Positions 45,317 to 54,905 of a DNA stretch of 64,000 nucleotides are shown one piece after another. This DNA is from Desulfocurvus vexinensis DSM 17965 (GTDB taxonomy: Bacteria > Desulfobacterota > Desulfovibrionia > Desulfovibrionales > Desulfovibrionaceae), in assembly GCF_000519125.1 (NCBI RefSeq), contig NZ_JAEX01000006.1, forward strand, positions 1-64,000, read 5' to 3'. The position numbers and the translations under genes were made by a program. The notes beneath the pieces are model-generated. The model did no database searches. It saw only the letters and a list, made by a program, of their open reading frames with translations, and was not told the origin of the DNA. The first letter of the stretch is position 1; each line of letters begins with the position of its first letter.

Positions 45317-45375
45317 GGTCTGGCTTGGTCTGACCTGGTCCGGACTGGTCCGGCCTGGTCTGGCTTGATCCGGCC
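45317..45375 (-). repeat. 10-bp tandem repeats in the azoR leader
   Basis: Six units of 10 bp with plus-strand consensus (T/C)GG(C/A)(T/C)TGGTC lie between promoter and ribosome site. The period equals one helical turn, so every copy faces the same side of the DNA. Confidence 0.75.
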
Positions 45376-45410
45376 CCGCCCTGCGGCGGGGGGTTGCTAT
45401 CTTGACCAAA

Positions 45411-45438
45411 CATATAGTCTTTGCACACCCGGCGTCAA
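45411..45438 (-). promoter_or_regulatory. promoter of azoR
   Basis: Minus-strand TTGACG (45433-45438), 16-bp spacer, TATATG (45411-45416). A second dyad-like run GGTTGCTATCTTGACC (45392-45407) lies at the likely start site. Confidence 0.65.
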
Positions 45439-45554
45439 CGTGAACCGTGCCGGGTCGCAGCCGGGCCCCGGGAGTGCCGCCCCGCCCGGCGCGCGGCGCT
45501 CCCCCCGGCGCGCGCCCGCTGTCTCCGGCCTCCGCCCTGCCGGGCCCGGCGCGC

Positions 45555-45585
45555 AAAAAAAACAGCCCGGGGTGGCCCGGGCTGC
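45555..45585 (-). terminator. intrinsic terminator of the isoprenoid operon
   Basis: On the minus strand AGCCCGGG-CCAC-CCCGGGCT is followed by eight T residues. It ends the operon after dxs. It lies in the 322-bp azoR/dxs gap, which otherwise holds the azoR promoter and repeats. Confidence 0.92.
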
Positions 45586-45626
45586 GGCAAAACCATTGGT
45601 TGGCGGCCCCTTCGCCGCGCGCGGCC

Positions 45627-47531
45627 CTACACCCCGAGCAACTCCAGCAGCGCGGCCTTGATGCCCGCGCGGTCGATGCCCAGGCGCGCGCGCAACTCCT
45701 TCTGCTTGCCGTGCTCCACGAAGGCATCGGGCAGGCCCAGGCGGCGCACGGTGCGCCCGGCCAGCAGGTCGCGGTCGGCCAGGGCCTCCAGCACCGCCGA
45801 GCCGAAGCCGCCCGCCAGGGCGTTCTCCTCCACCGTGAGCACCCGGGTGGTGCCTGCCGCCAGGGCGGCGATCTGCTCCACGGGCAGCGGGCGCACGAAG
45901 CGCGCGTTGAACACCGCCACCTGGCGCCCGGTCTCGGCCTCGATCTCGCGCGCGGCCTCCAGGGCCGGGTGGACCCGGCTGCCGATGGCCAGCACCAGGG
46001 CGTCGGCGCCCTCGCGCAGCAGCTTGCCCCGGCCCAGGGCCAGGGGCCTGGGCTCGTCGTCCAGGGCCGCGCCGATGCCCACCCCGCGCGGGTAGCGCAG
46101 GGCCACCGGCCCGTCGTGCCCCAGCGCCGTGACCAGCATCCGCGCCAGCTCGGCCTCGTCCGCCGGGACCATGAAGGTCAGGTTGGGGACATGACGCAAA
46201 AAGCTCAGGTCGAAGGCCCCGTGGTGCGTCGGCCCGTCCTCGCCCACCAGCCCGCCGCGGTCCAGGCACAGGGTCACGGGCAGGTTCTGCAGGCACACGT
46301 CGTGCACGATCTGGTCGTAGGAGCGCTGCATGAAGGTCGAATAGATGGCCACCACGGGCCGGAAGCCCTGGGTGGCCAGCCCGGCGGCGAAGGTCACGGC
46401 GTGCTGCTCGCAGATGCCCACGTCCACGAAACGGTCGGGCATCTGCTCGGCGAAGGGCGACAGCCCCGTGCCCTCGGGCATGGCGGCGGTGATGGCCACC
46501 ACGCGCTCGTCGGCCTCGGCCAGGCGCAGCAGCGTTCTGCCGAAGACCTCGGTGTACGAGGGCAGCGCGCAGGGGCCGAACTTCAGGGCCGCGCCCGTCT
46601 CGGGCTCGAAGCAGCCCACGCCGTGGAAGTAGGTCGGGTTGGACTCGGCGGGCTGGTAGCCCCGGCCCTTGGTGGTCAGCACATGCACCAGCACCGGGCC
46701 TTCCAGGTCGTGGACATGGCGGAACACGTCCACCAGCCCGTCCACGTTGTGGCCGTCGAAGGGGCCCAGGTAGTTGAAGCGGAAGGCCTCGAAGAGGATG
46801 CCCGGGGTGAAGAAGTGCTTGAAGGCCTCCTCGGACTTGCGCGCGTAGTCGGCCAGGTCGCTGCCGATCTTGGGCACCTGCTTGAGCAGGGCCTCCACGT
46901 CCTTCTTGAAGCGCACCACCCAGCGCTTGGTGATGCTCTTGGAGATGAACTGCGACAGGGCGCCCACGTTGCGCGAGATGGACATCTCGTTGTCGTTGAG
47001 CACCACGACCATGTCGCTGCCCATGCCCCCGGCCTGGTTCAAGCCCTCGAAGGCCAGCCCGGCGGTCATGGAACCGTCGCCGATGACGGCCACGACCTTG
47101 CGGTCCTCGCCGCGCAGGTCGCGGGCCATGGCCATGCCCAGGGCAGCGGAGATGGACGTGGACGAATGGCCCACGCCGAAATGGTCGTAGGGGCTCTCGC
47201 TCATCTTGGGGAAACCGCTCAATCCGCCCAGGGTGCGCAGGGTGCCGAAGCGCTCGGCCCGGCCCGTGAGCAGCTTGTAGCCGTAGGCCTGGTGGCCCAC
47301 GTCCCACACGATCCTGTCCTGGTCGGGGTCGAAGACCTTGAGCAGGGCCAGGGTCAGCTCCACGACCCCCAGCGAGGGGGCCAGGTGCCCGCCGTTGGCG
47401 GCCACGGTCTCGATGATGCGCGCGCGCAGCTCCGCCGCCAGGGCGGCCAGCTCGGCGGAAGTCAGGGCCTGCACGTCCCTGGGCCGCGCGATGCGCGGCA
47501 GGATGGGCGTCTGCGGAAGTGTCTTGTCCAT
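45627..47531 (-). CDS. dxs: 1-deoxy-D-xylulose-5-phosphate synthase
   Basis: The enzyme (634 residues) condenses pyruvate and glyceraldehyde 3-phosphate with thiamine diphosphate, the first step of the MEP isoprenoid pathway. WDVGHQAYGYKLLTGR and GDGSMTAGLAFEGLNQAG (ThDP site), DRGGLVGEDGPTHHGAFDL and the ThDP Glu in VDVGICEQHAV are intact. I chose the ATG at 47531, with TAGGAC upstream; an ATG at 47553 is possible. Last gene of the operon with ispA and xseB. Confidence 0.96.
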   Translation of the reverse strand: MDKTLPQTPILPRIARPRDVQALTSAELAALAAELRARIIETVAANGGHLAPSLGVVELTLALLKVFDPDQDRIVWDVGHQAYGYKLLTGRAERFGTLRTLGGLSGFPKMSESPYDHFGVGHSSTSISAALGMAMARDLRGEDRKVVAVIGDGSMTAGLAFEGLNQAGGMGSDMVVVLNDNEMSISRNVGALSQFISKSITKRWVVRFKKDVEALLKQVPKIGSDLADYARKSEEAFKHFFTPGILFEAFRFNYLGPFDGHNVDGLVDVFRHVHDLEGPVLVHVLTTKGRGYQPAESNPTYFHGVGCFEPETGAALKFGPCALPSYTEVFGRTLLRLAEADERVVAITAAMPEGTGLSPFAEQMPDRFVDVGICEQHAVTFAAGLATQGFRPVVAIYSTFMQRSYDQIVHDVCLQNLPVTLCLDRGGLVGEDGPTHHGAFDLSFLRHVPNLTFMVPADEAELARMLVTALGHDGPVALRYPRGVGIGAALDDEPRPLALGRGKLLREGADALVLAIGSRVHPALEAAREIEAETGRQVAVFNARFVRPLPVEQIAALAAGTTRVLTVEENALAGGFGSAVLEALADRDLLAGRTVRRLGLPDAFVEHGKQKELRARLGIDRAGIKAALLELLGV

Positions 47532-47608
47532 TGTCCTAGCTTTGCGGGCCATGGGTTCGCCGGTCCTTGTCGCGGGGGGCGCCGGAGGACCGCCGCCCGG
47601 GGTTGCCG

Positions 47609-48502
47609 TCAATTGGTGCGCTCCACAACATATGCCGCCAGATGGCCCAGGAAGTCCACCTGCGGGCCCCGGTAGCCCTGCAGGGCCCGGTTGGCCTGCA
47701 CGGCGCACTGCACGGCCATGATCCGGCTCTGTTCCAGCCCCACCAGCGAAGGGTAGGTGTTCTTGCCCTGGTCCTGGTCGCTGCCCACGGGCTTGCCCAG
47801 CTCCTGCTGGTCGCCGACCACGTCCAGGATGTCGTCGGCGATCTGGAAGGCCATGCCCAGGTGCTTGCCGTATTCCATGGCGTTTTGCATGTCCTGTTCG
47901 CCGCCGCCGCCCAGGATGCACCCGGCCAGGCACGAGGCGGTGATGAGCGCCCCGGTCTTGAGGGAATGCATGCGTTGCAGGTCGCGCAGATCCACGCCCG
48001 CGCGCCCGGTCAGCTCCATGTCCACCTGCTGGCCGCCGACCATGCCGCTGGGGCCCGCGCCGTAGGCCAGCACCGCCGTGGCCTGGAGCACCCGCTCGGC
48101 GGGCACCTCCGTGACCCCGAGCATCAGGCTGAAGGCCTCGGTGAGCAGGGCGTCGCCCGCCAGGATGGCCGTGGCCTCGCCGAAGACCTTGTGGCTGGTG
48201 GGCTTGCCCCGGCGCAGGTCGTCGTTGTCCATGGCGGGCAGGTCGTCGTGGATCAGCGAATAGGTGTGGATGCATTCGATGCCCGCCGCGAAGGGCACCA
48301 CGGCTTGCGCGGGCGTACCGGCGATCTCGGCCCAGACCATGCACAGCACGGGCCGCAGGCGCTTGCCCCCGGCCAGCAGGCTGTAGCGCATGGCCTCGGC
48401 CAGCCGGGGCGCGATGTCGCGGCCCTCCAGGCAGGTTTCCAGGTGCCGCTCCACCGCCGCCGCATAGTTGGCCAGGGTCTTCTTCACGTCCACGTCAGGC
48501 AT
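47609..48502 (-). CDS. ispA: polyprenyl (farnesyl/geranyl) diphosphate synthase
   Basis: The protein (297 residues) adds isopentenyl diphosphate to allylic diphosphates. The first Asp-rich motif HDDLPAMDNDD with RRGKPTSH after it and the second motif ADDILDVVGD are complete, with the usual GGKRLRP start (45-51). Its length and small residue ahead of the first motif fit a C15 to C20 product. It overlaps xseB by 8 bases. Confidence 0.94.
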   Translation of the reverse strand: MPDVDVKKTLANYAAAVERHLETCLEGRDIAPRLAEAMRYSLLAGGKRLRPVLCMVWAEIAGTPAQAVVPFAAGIECIHTYSLIHDDLPAMDNDDLRRGKPTSHKVFGEATAILAGDALLTEAFSLMLGVTEVPAERVLQATAVLAYGAGPSGMVGGQQVDMELTGRAGVDLRDLQRMHSLKTGALITASCLAGCILGGGGEQDMQNAMEYGKHLGMAFQIADDILDVVGDQQELGKPVGSDQDQGKNTYPSLVGLEQSRIMAVQCAVQANRALQGYRGPQVDFLGHLAAYVVERTN

Positions 48503-48722
48503 CGCCGTCCTCCGGTGCGAAGTCGCGCAACACGCCGTCGGCCAGAATGGTCACCTCGTTGCGGGCCTTGTCCAGCCGCTCGCGGCAGCTCCTGGCCAGG
48601 GCCACCCCCTCGCGGAACAGGGTCACGCCCTCCTCCAGCGGCAGGTCCCCGCCTTCGAGCTTCTCCACGATCTCCCGCAGCCGGGCCATGCTGGCCTCGA
48701 AGCCGTCCTTGTCCTGACTCAT
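48495..48722 (-). CDS. xseB: exodeoxyribonuclease VII small subunit
   Basis: The protein (75 residues, typical) is the small subunit of exonuclease VII. The family motif FEASMARLREIVEKLEGGDLPLEEGVTLFREGVAL is divided here as FEASMARLREIVEKLEGGD and LEEGVTLFREG; it is intact. The second of two close ATGs (48722) is spaced best from AGGAG. The catalytic partner xseA lies upstream in the same run, with the M23 gene between them. Confidence 0.93.
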   Translation of the reverse strand: MSQDKDGFEASMARLREIVEKLEGGDLPLEEGVTLFREGVALARSCRERLDKARNEVTILADGVLRDFAPEDGDA

Positions 48723-48732
48723 GCGCATGCTC

Positions 48733-49611
48733 CTATTCTGGTCTGAGGCTGCCGGTGACAAGCGGCATGGGGTCCACCAGCTCGCCATACACCGCCAGGC
48801 CGAAATGCAGATGCGGGCCCGTGACCCGCCCGGTGCTGCCCACCCTGCCGAGCACGTCCCCGGCGGCCAGGGCGTCGCCGGGGCGCACCAGCAGCTCCGA
48901 GAGGTGGAAGTACATGCTCACCAGCCCCTGGCCGTGGTCCACATACACGCTGCCGCCCGCGAAATAGTGCTGCGCCGCCAGGACCACCGTGCCCGCGGCC
49001 ATGGCCAGCACGGGCTGGCCCTCGGGGCCGCGCAGGTCCACGCCCCGGTGCGGGGCGCGCGGCTCGCCGTTGAAGAAGCGCCGCAGGCCGAAGGCGCTGG
49101 ACACCGCGCCCGGCACGGGCCGCACGAACTCCCCGCCCCAGGCCCGGGGGCGGGACACGTCGGCCAGCACGCGGCGCACCTCGGCCCGCTCGGCCTCGTG
49201 GCGCGCCCGGGCCTCGGGGGTCAGGTGGACCATCTCGCGCGCCACGGAAAGCCGCTGCTCGGGAAAGCTGCGGTCCACCACGCGCACCTCGCGCTCCAGC
49301 ACCAGCGGCCCGCCCGGCCCGGCAAGCCGCGCCACGAGCCGCACCGGGCCCGGCGCGGCTTCCAGGTTCGTGCCCAGGAGGGTCAGGGCCTCCCAGCCCC
49401 CGCCGCCCTCGCGGGGCTCCACCCGGGCGCGCACGGAGCCGAACTCCAGGTCCACCGCGCCCGGGGCCTCGTCGGCCACCACGCGCACGAAAAACGGCAG
49501 CCCCTGGCCGACCTCGGCGGGGCACTCCAGGCGCGCCCCGGCCCGGGCGGGGGTGGCCCAGGCCAGCAGGGCCAGGGCCAGCAGGACCATGAAGACACGC
49601 GGCGCGCGCAT
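48733..49611 (-). CDS. M23-family metallopeptidase
   Basis: The protein (292 residues) has a signal peptide (FMVLLALALLAWATPARAG) and a C-terminal M23 LytM-type domain: zinc ligands in HRGVDLRGPEG and GPHLHFGL. The N-terminal part is beta-rich, like the immunoglobulin-like domains of related proteins. It probably cuts peptidoglycan cross-bridges in the periplasm, or regulates an amidase. The ATG overlaps the xseA stop (TGATG), so it is coupled to xseA. Confidence 0.9.
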   Translation of the reverse strand: MRAPRVFMVLLALALLAWATPARAGARLECPAEVGQGLPFFVRVVADEAPGAVDLEFGSVRARVEPREGGGGWEALTLLGTNLEAAPGPVRLVARLAGPGGPLVLEREVRVVDRSFPEQRLSVAREMVHLTPEARARHEAERAEVRRVLADVSRPRAWGGEFVRPVPGAVSSAFGLRRFFNGEPRAPHRGVDLRGPEGQPVLAMAAGTVVLAAQHYFAGGSVYVDHGQGLVSMYFHLSELLVRPGDALAAGDVLGRVGSTGRVTGPHLHFGLAVYGELVDPMPLVTGSLRPE

Positions 49612-51104
49612 CACCCGGCCTCTCCATCCGGCCCGCCCGATCCGCCAGGTCCGGCCGGCCCGGGGCGCACGTCCAGCACCCGCGCGCCAACGGCGCCGTC
49701 GGCCACGCGGATGTCCAGCTCCTGCCCAGGCGCGGCCTCGGCCACGCTGCGCAGCAGCCGCCCCGTGGCCGCCACGCGCACCAGCCCGTAGCCGCGCGCC
49801 AGGGGCGCCTCGGGGTCCACGGCCTTCAGGCGCGATTCCAGCAGCGCCAGGGCCTGGGCCGCGCCCCGGGGCCCGGCCTGCCCGGCCAGGGCCAGGCGCC
49901 GCCCCAGGGCCCGGGCGCCCTCGGCCTCGCGCAGCAGGGGCCGCGCGGCCCGGGGCAGGCGCAGGGCCAGGGCCCGCACCTCGCCCTGCCGCCGCGCCAC
50001 GGCCCGGGGTCCGAAGGCCGCGTCCAGGGCGCCCGCGCAACGGTCCAGCTCGGCCCGGGGCTGCGCCGTCAGGGCCTTGCCCGCGCGCAGCAGGTCGCGC
50101 AGGGCCGTGCCCAGGCGCTCCTGCATGCGCGCCAGCCGCTGGGCCGGGGAGAGCCAGCGCAGGGCCTTCTCCACCTGCCCTAGGGCGGCCTCGCGGCGCT
50201 CCAGCAGCCCGCCCATGGCGGTGAACAGCCCCTGCTCCAGCACGTCCACCCGCTGCATGAGCGCCGCGCGCTCGGGCCACAAAAGTTGCGCCGCGTGGCT
50301 GGGCGTGGCCGCGCGCACGTCGGCCACCAGGTCGGCGATGCTCGTGTCCACCTCGTGGCCCACCCCGCAGACCACAGGCACCGTGGCGCGGAACACTGCG
50401 TCGGCCACGGGCTCGGTGTTGAAGGCCCACAGGTCTTCCAGGGAGCCGCCGCCACGGATCAGCGCCACCGCCTCGGCCCAGCCGTCGGCGCAGGCCGCGT
50501 CCAGGGCGGCGGCCACCTGGGCCGGGGCCTGCTCGCCCTGCACCAGGGCCGGGTAGATGCGGATGGCGCAGCCCCAGCCGCGCTCCCCGGCCAGACACAG
50601 GAAATCGCGGATGGCCGCGCCCGTAGGCGCGGTGACCACGGCCACCCGCGCCGGGTGCGCAGGCAGGGGCCGCTTGCGCCCGGGGTCGAAGTAGCCCAGG
50701 CCCGCCAGGCGCGCCTTCATGGCCTCGAACTGCATGGCCAGCTGCCCGGCTCCCTGCTCCTGGACCAGCTCGGCCACCAGCTGGTACGCCCCCTGGGGCT
50801 CGAACACCGAAAGCCGCCCGGCCACCAGCACGGTGGTGCCCTCGGTCAGCTCGGCGGTGCAGCCGTGCTCGAGCACCTCGCCGGTGCGCGGGTCCACCCC
50901 GCCGGGGGCCACGCAGCGCTGGCTGCGCCGGAACCAGACCACGGACAGCCGCGCCCGGGCGTCCTTGAGGCTGAAATACAGGTGCCCGCTGGCCGGGCGG
51001 CTGACCCCGCCGACCTCGCCGCGCACCCACACGAAGGGGAACTGGCTCTCCAGCACGTCCTTGACGGCGCCCGTCAGCTCGCCGACCTCGAAGATGTGCG
51101 GCAC
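49611..51104 (-). CDS. xseA: exodeoxyribonuclease VII large subunit
   Basis: The protein (497 residues) is the catalytic subunit. The N-terminal OB fold (VWVRGEVGGVSRPASGHLYFSLKD, here divided by family variation) and the catalytic core (VAVVTAPTGAAIRDFL, LIRGGGSLEDLWAFN, CGVGHEVDTSIADLVAD) are intact, followed by a long helical C-terminus. It starts 10 bp after the LysE gene. Confidence 0.95.
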   Translation of the reverse strand: MPHIFEVGELTGAVKDVLESQFPFVWVRGEVGGVSRPASGHLYFSLKDARARLSVVWFRRSQRCVAPGGVDPRTGEVLEHGCTAELTEGTTVLVAGRLSVFEPQGAYQLVAELVQEQGAGQLAMQFEAMKARLAGLGYFDPGRKRPLPAHPARVAVVTAPTGAAIRDFLCLAGERGWGCAIRIYPALVQGEQAPAQVAAALDAACADGWAEAVALIRGGGSLEDLWAFNTEPVADAVFRATVPVVCGVGHEVDTSIADLVADVRAATPSHAAQLLWPERAALMQRVDVLEQGLFTAMGGLLERREAALGQVEKALRWLSPAQRLARMQERLGTALRDLLRAGKALTAQPRAELDRCAGALDAAFGPRAVARRQGEVRALALRLPRAARPLLREAEGARALGRRLALAGQAGPRGAAQALALLESRLKAVDPEAPLARGYGLVRVAATGRLLRSVAEAAPGQELDIRVADGAVGARVLDVRPGPAGPGGSGGPDGEAG

Positions 51105-51113
51105 CGCAGGCCC

Positions 51114-51776
51114 CTACTGCGCCGCCACGGCCACGCCCGCGCCGATCATCACCGTCCCGGCGGTGCGGTTCATGATCTTCCACGGGCGCGGGCGGCGCAG
51201 CAGCGCCCCGCCCCGCGCGGCCAGCACCGCGAAGGCCGTGGCCACGCACAGCACCGTGGCGCCGACGACCAGGGCCACGGCGGCCACGCCAGCGTGGGTC
51301 AGGTGCTCCAGGTCCACGAAGGCGGGCAGGAACCCGCAGTAGAAGGCGATGACCTTGGGGTTGCCCAGGGAGACGCACATCCCGCCCAGCAAAAAGCGCT
51401 TGCGCCCGCAGGCCGCGCCCGGGGCGGCCAGGGGCTCCCGGGGCGGCGCGGCGCGCAGGCTGCGCACCCCGAGCCAGACCAGATAGCCCGCCCCGGCCCA
51501 GCGCAGGGCGGCGAAGGCCGGCCCCGCCGTGCCCGCCACCCAGCCCAGGCCGTAGGCCGCGAACAGCAGGTAGACCATGTCGCCCAGGGTCGTGCCCATG
51601 GCCCAGAGCACGGCAGGCCCCCGGCCCCGGGTCACGGCCTGGGAGACGATGGCCGCGATGCCCGGGCCGGGCGCCGCCGCGAACACGGCCGACGCCCCGG
51701 CCAGGGCCAGCAGCGCGGCGCCAGTCAGGCCCCCGCCCAGGGTCGCGGCCAGCCCGGCCAGCGCGTCGGCGGCCAT
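51114..51776 (-). CDS. LysE/RhtB-family translocator
   Basis: The protein (220 residues) has six hydrophobic helices and the family motif GNPKVIAFYCGFLPAFV; APGPGIAAIVSQAVTRG near the N-terminus is the usual AxPGP element. Members export amino acids or their analogues. It starts 2 bp after... the proS stop and precedes xseA by 10 bp. The substrate is unknown. Confidence 0.9.
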   Translation of the reverse strand: MAADALAGLAATLGGGLTGAALLALAGASAVFAAAPGPGIAAIVSQAVTRGRGPAVLWAMGTTLGDMVYLLFAAYGLGWVAGTAGPAFAALRWAGAGYLVWLGVRSLRAAPPREPLAAPGAACGRKRFLLGGMCVSLGNPKVIAFYCGFLPAFVDLEHLTHAGVAAVALVVGATVLCVATAFAVLAARGGALLRRPRPWKIMNRTAGTVMIGAGVAVAAQ

Positions 51777-51777
51777 G

Positions 51778-53535
51778 CTAGCGGCACTCCTCGACGCCGT
51801 CCCCGGCGCCCAGGCCCCAGCCGCACCACACGCCCTTGCGCCACAGGGCCGCCTCGCGCGCGAAGCCCTCCAGGGGCAGCTCGGTCTTCTCGCCGCTGCG
51901 GCGGTCCTTGCATTCCACGATGCCCCGGGCCAGGCCCTTGCCGCCCACCACGCACTGCAGCGGGAAGCCGATGAGGTCGGCGTCCTTGAACTTCACGCCC
52001 GGGCGCTCGTCGCGGTCGTCCAGCAGCACGTCGGCCCCGGCGGCGCGCAGGGCGTCGGCCACCTCCTCGGTCCGGGCCAGCACGGCCTCATCCTTGGGGT
52101 CCAGGCAGAGCACCACGGCCTCGAAGGGCGCCACCGGCGGCGGGAACACGATGCCCGCCGCGTCGTGGTTCTGTTCGATGCACGCGGCCACCACGCGGGT
52201 CACGCCGATGCCGTAGCAGCCCATGATGATGGTCTGCTCCTTGCCCGCCTCGTCCAGGAAGCGCGCGCCCAGGGCTTCGGAATACTTGGTGCCCAGCTTG
52301 AAGACGTGGCCGACCTCGATGCCCCGGGGCAGGGCCAGGGGGCCGCCGCAGCACGGGCAGGGGTCCTTGGCGGTGATGGTGCGCAGGTCGCGGTAGTCGA
52401 TCTTGGCCTGCACATCGCGGCCCAGGCACAGGTGGCGGAAGTGGGCGTCGGCCTTGTTGGCCCCGACCACGTAGTCCATGGCCGTGCGCAGCTCCTGGTC
52501 GGCCAGGATGCGCGCCACGCCAAGGCCCACGGGCCCGGCGAAGCCCACGGGCGCGCCGGTCCACTCCCGGACCTGCTCGGGGCTGGCCAGGCGCAGCTCG
52601 GCGCAGCCCAGGGCGTTCTTGAGCTTGATCTCGTTCAGCTCGCGGTCGCCGCGCACCAGCGCCGCCACGGGCTGGCCGTCGGCGTCGTAGAGCAGGGTCT
52701 TGATGATCTGGGTGGGGTTCACGTCCAGCAGCGCGGCGACCTCTTCCACGGTGTGCGCGCCGGGGGTGGGCACCTCGGTCAGGCGCGGGCCCTCCTCGGG
52801 GCTGGGGTCGAACTTGCCGCGCACCCCGGCCTTTTCCAGGTTGGCCGCGTAGTCGCAGGCCTGGCACACGGCGATGGTGTCCTCGCCCGTGTCGGCCAGG
52901 ACCATGAACTCGTGGGAGAAGCTGCCGCCGATGGACCCGGAGTCGGCGTCCACGGCGCGGAAGCGCAGGCCCAGGCGGGTAAAGATGGCCGTGTAGGCGT
53001 CGTACATGGCGCGGTAGCTCGCCTCGGCCCCGGCCTCGTCGGCGTCGAAGGAGTAGGCGTCCTTCATGATGAACTCGCGGCAGCGCATCAGCCCGAAGCG
53101 CGGGCGGATCTCGTCGCGGAACTTGCCCTGGACCTGGTAGAGGTTCAGGGGCAGCTGGCGGTAGGAGCGCACCTCGCCGCGGATCAGGTCGGTGACGACC
53201 TCCTCGTGGGTGGGGCCCAGGCAGTAGTCGCGCCCGTGGCGGTCCTCGAAGCGCAACAGCTCCTTGCCGTAGTGCTCCCAGCGGCCCGACTCGCGCCACA
53301 GGTCCCCGGGCTGGACCATGGGCATGAGGATTTCCTGGGCGCCCGCGCGGTTCATCTCTTCGCGCACGATGGCGGCGACCTTGTTCACGGCGCGCAGGCC
53401 CAGGGGCAGGATGGTGTAGATGCCCGAGGTCAGCTTGCGGATCATGCCCGCGCGCACCAGCAGCTTGTGGCTCACGACCTCGGCATCGCCCGGGGCTTCC
53501 TTGAGGGTCGGGGCGTACAGGGTGCTCATCTTCAT
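51778..53535 (-). CDS. proS: prolyl-tRNA synthetase, bacterial type
   Basis: The enzyme (585 residues) charges tRNA-Pro. Class II motif 1 ([18 protein letters not shown]), motif 2 ([23 protein letters not shown]) and motif 3 ([13 protein letters not shown]) are intact, with the inserted YbaK-like editing domain between motifs 2 and 3 (about 225-380), which marks the bacterial type. It begins 1 bp after ispG ends and is co-transcribed with it. Confidence 0.96.
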   Translation of the reverse strand: MKMSTLYAPTLKEAPGDAEVVSHKLLVRAGMIRKLTSGIYTILPLGLRAVNKVAAIVREEMNRAGAQEILMPMVQPGDLWRESGRWEHYGKELLRFEDRHGRDYCLGPTHEEVVTDLIRGEVRSYRQLPLNLYQVQGKFRDEIRPRFGLMRCREFIMKDAYSFDADEAGAEASYRAMYDAYTAIFTRLGLRFRAVDADSGSIGGSFSHEFMVLADTGEDTIAVCQACDYAANLEKAGVRGKFDPSPEEGPRLTEVPTPGAHTVEEVAALLDVNPTQIIKTLLYDADGQPVAALVRGDRELNEIKLKNALGCAELRLASPEQVREWTGAPVGFAGPVGLGVARILADQELRTAMDYVVGANKADAHFRHLCLGRDVQAKIDYRDLRTITAKDPCPCCGGPLALPRGIEVGHVFKLGTKYSEALGARFLDEAGKEQTIIMGCYGIGVTRVVAACIEQNHDAAGIVFPPPVAPFEAVVLCLDPKDEAVLARTEEVADALRAAGADVLLDDRDERPGVKFKDADLIGFPLQCVVGGKGLARGIVECKDRRSGEKTELPLEGFAREAALWRKGVWCGWGLGAGDGVEECR

Positions 53536-54663
53536 CTATGGCGTCTCCTTCTTGCGTTCTTCGAGAAATTTTTCCAGCTCGGCCATGAATTCGGGCAGCA
53601 GATTCTGCGCCCCGCGCACGGTGCGCACCACCTCGCCCCGGCGGAAGATCAGGCCCTTGCCCCGGCCTCCGGCAATGCCGATATCCGCGCCCTTGGCCTC
53701 GCCGGGGCCGTTGACCACGCAGCCCATGACCGCCACGGTGAACACGTCCGTCACCGGGCGCAGGCGCTCCTCCACGGCCCGGGCCAGCTCGGCCAGGGCG
53801 ATCTCCGTGCGCCCGCAGGTGGGGCAGGAGACGATCTCCGGGCCGCGCGCGCGCAGGCCCAGGGCGCGCAACAGCTCCCAGGCCACGTCCATCTCGGCCA
53901 CGGGGTCGCCCGTGAGCGACACGCGCACGGTGTCGCCGATGCCGTGGTAGAGCAAAACGCCCAGCCCCACGGACGATTTGACCGTGCCGCGCCCCGGGGT
54001 GCCCGCCTCGGTGACGCCGATGTGCAGCGGATAGTCGCAGCGCCCGGCCAGCAGGCGGTAGGCCGCGATGGTCGCGGGCACGCTGGAGGCCTTGACCGAG
54101 ATCTTGGTGTCGAAAAAGTCGCGCTCTTCGAGCAGGCGCACGTGCTCCAGGGCGCTTTCGACCATGGCCTCGGGCGTGGGCCCGCCAAAGCGCGCCAGCA
54201 GGCGCTTGTCCACCGAGCCGGAGTTGACGCCGATGCGCATGGGCACCCCGGCGGCCTTGGCCGCGCGGACCACGGCGTCCACCTGGGCCGCCCCGCCGAT
54301 GTTGCCGGGGTTGATGCGCAGCCCGTCCAGGCCCGCGTCCACGGCCATGAGCGCCAGGCGGTGGTCGAAGTGGATGTCGGCCACCAGCGGCACGGGCGAG
54401 TCGCGGCGGATGGCCGCCAGGGCCCGGGCGGCCTCCTCGTCCAGCACGGCCAGGCGCACGATCTCGCACCCGGCCTCGGCTAGGGCGCGAATCTGGGCCA
54501 GGGTCGCGCCCACGTCGCGGGTGTCGGTGTTGGTCATGCTCTGCACGGCCACGGGATGGTCCCCGCCGATGGCCACCCCCCCCACGCGCACCACGCGCGA
54601 GACCCGGCGCGGGGGCCGGAAGGGGTCGGTCACGGTGGCGTGGGCGTGCTCTGCGGCGGTCAT
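53536..54663 (-). CDS. ispG: 4-hydroxy-3-methylbut-2-enyl diphosphate synthase
   Basis: The enzyme (375 residues) is the [4Fe-4S] step of the MEP pathway that makes HMBPP. VAVQSMTNTDTRD and LVADIHFDHRLA open the TIM barrel, and the cluster cysteines lie in SCPTCGR and CVVNGPGEAKGADIGIAGG. It heads the minus-strand run ispG-proS-lysE-xseA-M23-xseB-ispA-dxs, so two MEP enzymes and a prenyl synthase are encoded together. The ATG at 54663 fits the family length. Confidence 0.95.
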   Translation of the reverse strand: MTAAEHAHATVTDPFRPPRRVSRVVRVGGVAIGGDHPVAVQSMTNTDTRDVGATLAQIRALAEAGCEIVRLAVLDEEAARALAAIRRDSPVPLVADIHFDHRLALMAVDAGLDGLRINPGNIGGAAQVDAVVRAAKAAGVPMRIGVNSGSVDKRLLARFGGPTPEAMVESALEHVRLLEERDFFDTKISVKASSVPATIAAYRLLAGRCDYPLHIGVTEAGTPGRGTVKSSVGLGVLLYHGIGDTVRVSLTGDPVAEMDVAWELLRALGLRARGPEIVSCPTCGRTEIALAELARAVEERLRPVTDVFTVAVMGCVVNGPGEAKGADIGIAGGRGKGLIFRRGEVVRTVRGAQNLLPEFMAELEKFLEERKKETP

Positions 54664-54905
54664 GGTGCGGCTCGTGTGCTGCGGCTTGCGAAGAGAAGGC
54701 TTGTTACCCCATTTCCCGCGCCAAGCCAAGGACAACCCGCCCCCCGGCCCCGGGCGGGCGGGGCGGGGAAAGGCCGCGCGGCAATCCGCGCGGGGTGGCC
54801 GCCGCCCCCGGGCCGCCTTGCGGGGTGGGGAAAACCATGCGCTCGGCCCGACGGTCCTTATGCACGACGCCGGGCCGCCCGCCCGGGCGGAAAAACCCTG
54901 CGCGC

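Noticed and set aside
45317-45375. 10-bp azoR repeats as coding sequence
   Set aside because: They lie upstream of a strong ribosome site and ATG and do not extend any conserved N-terminus.
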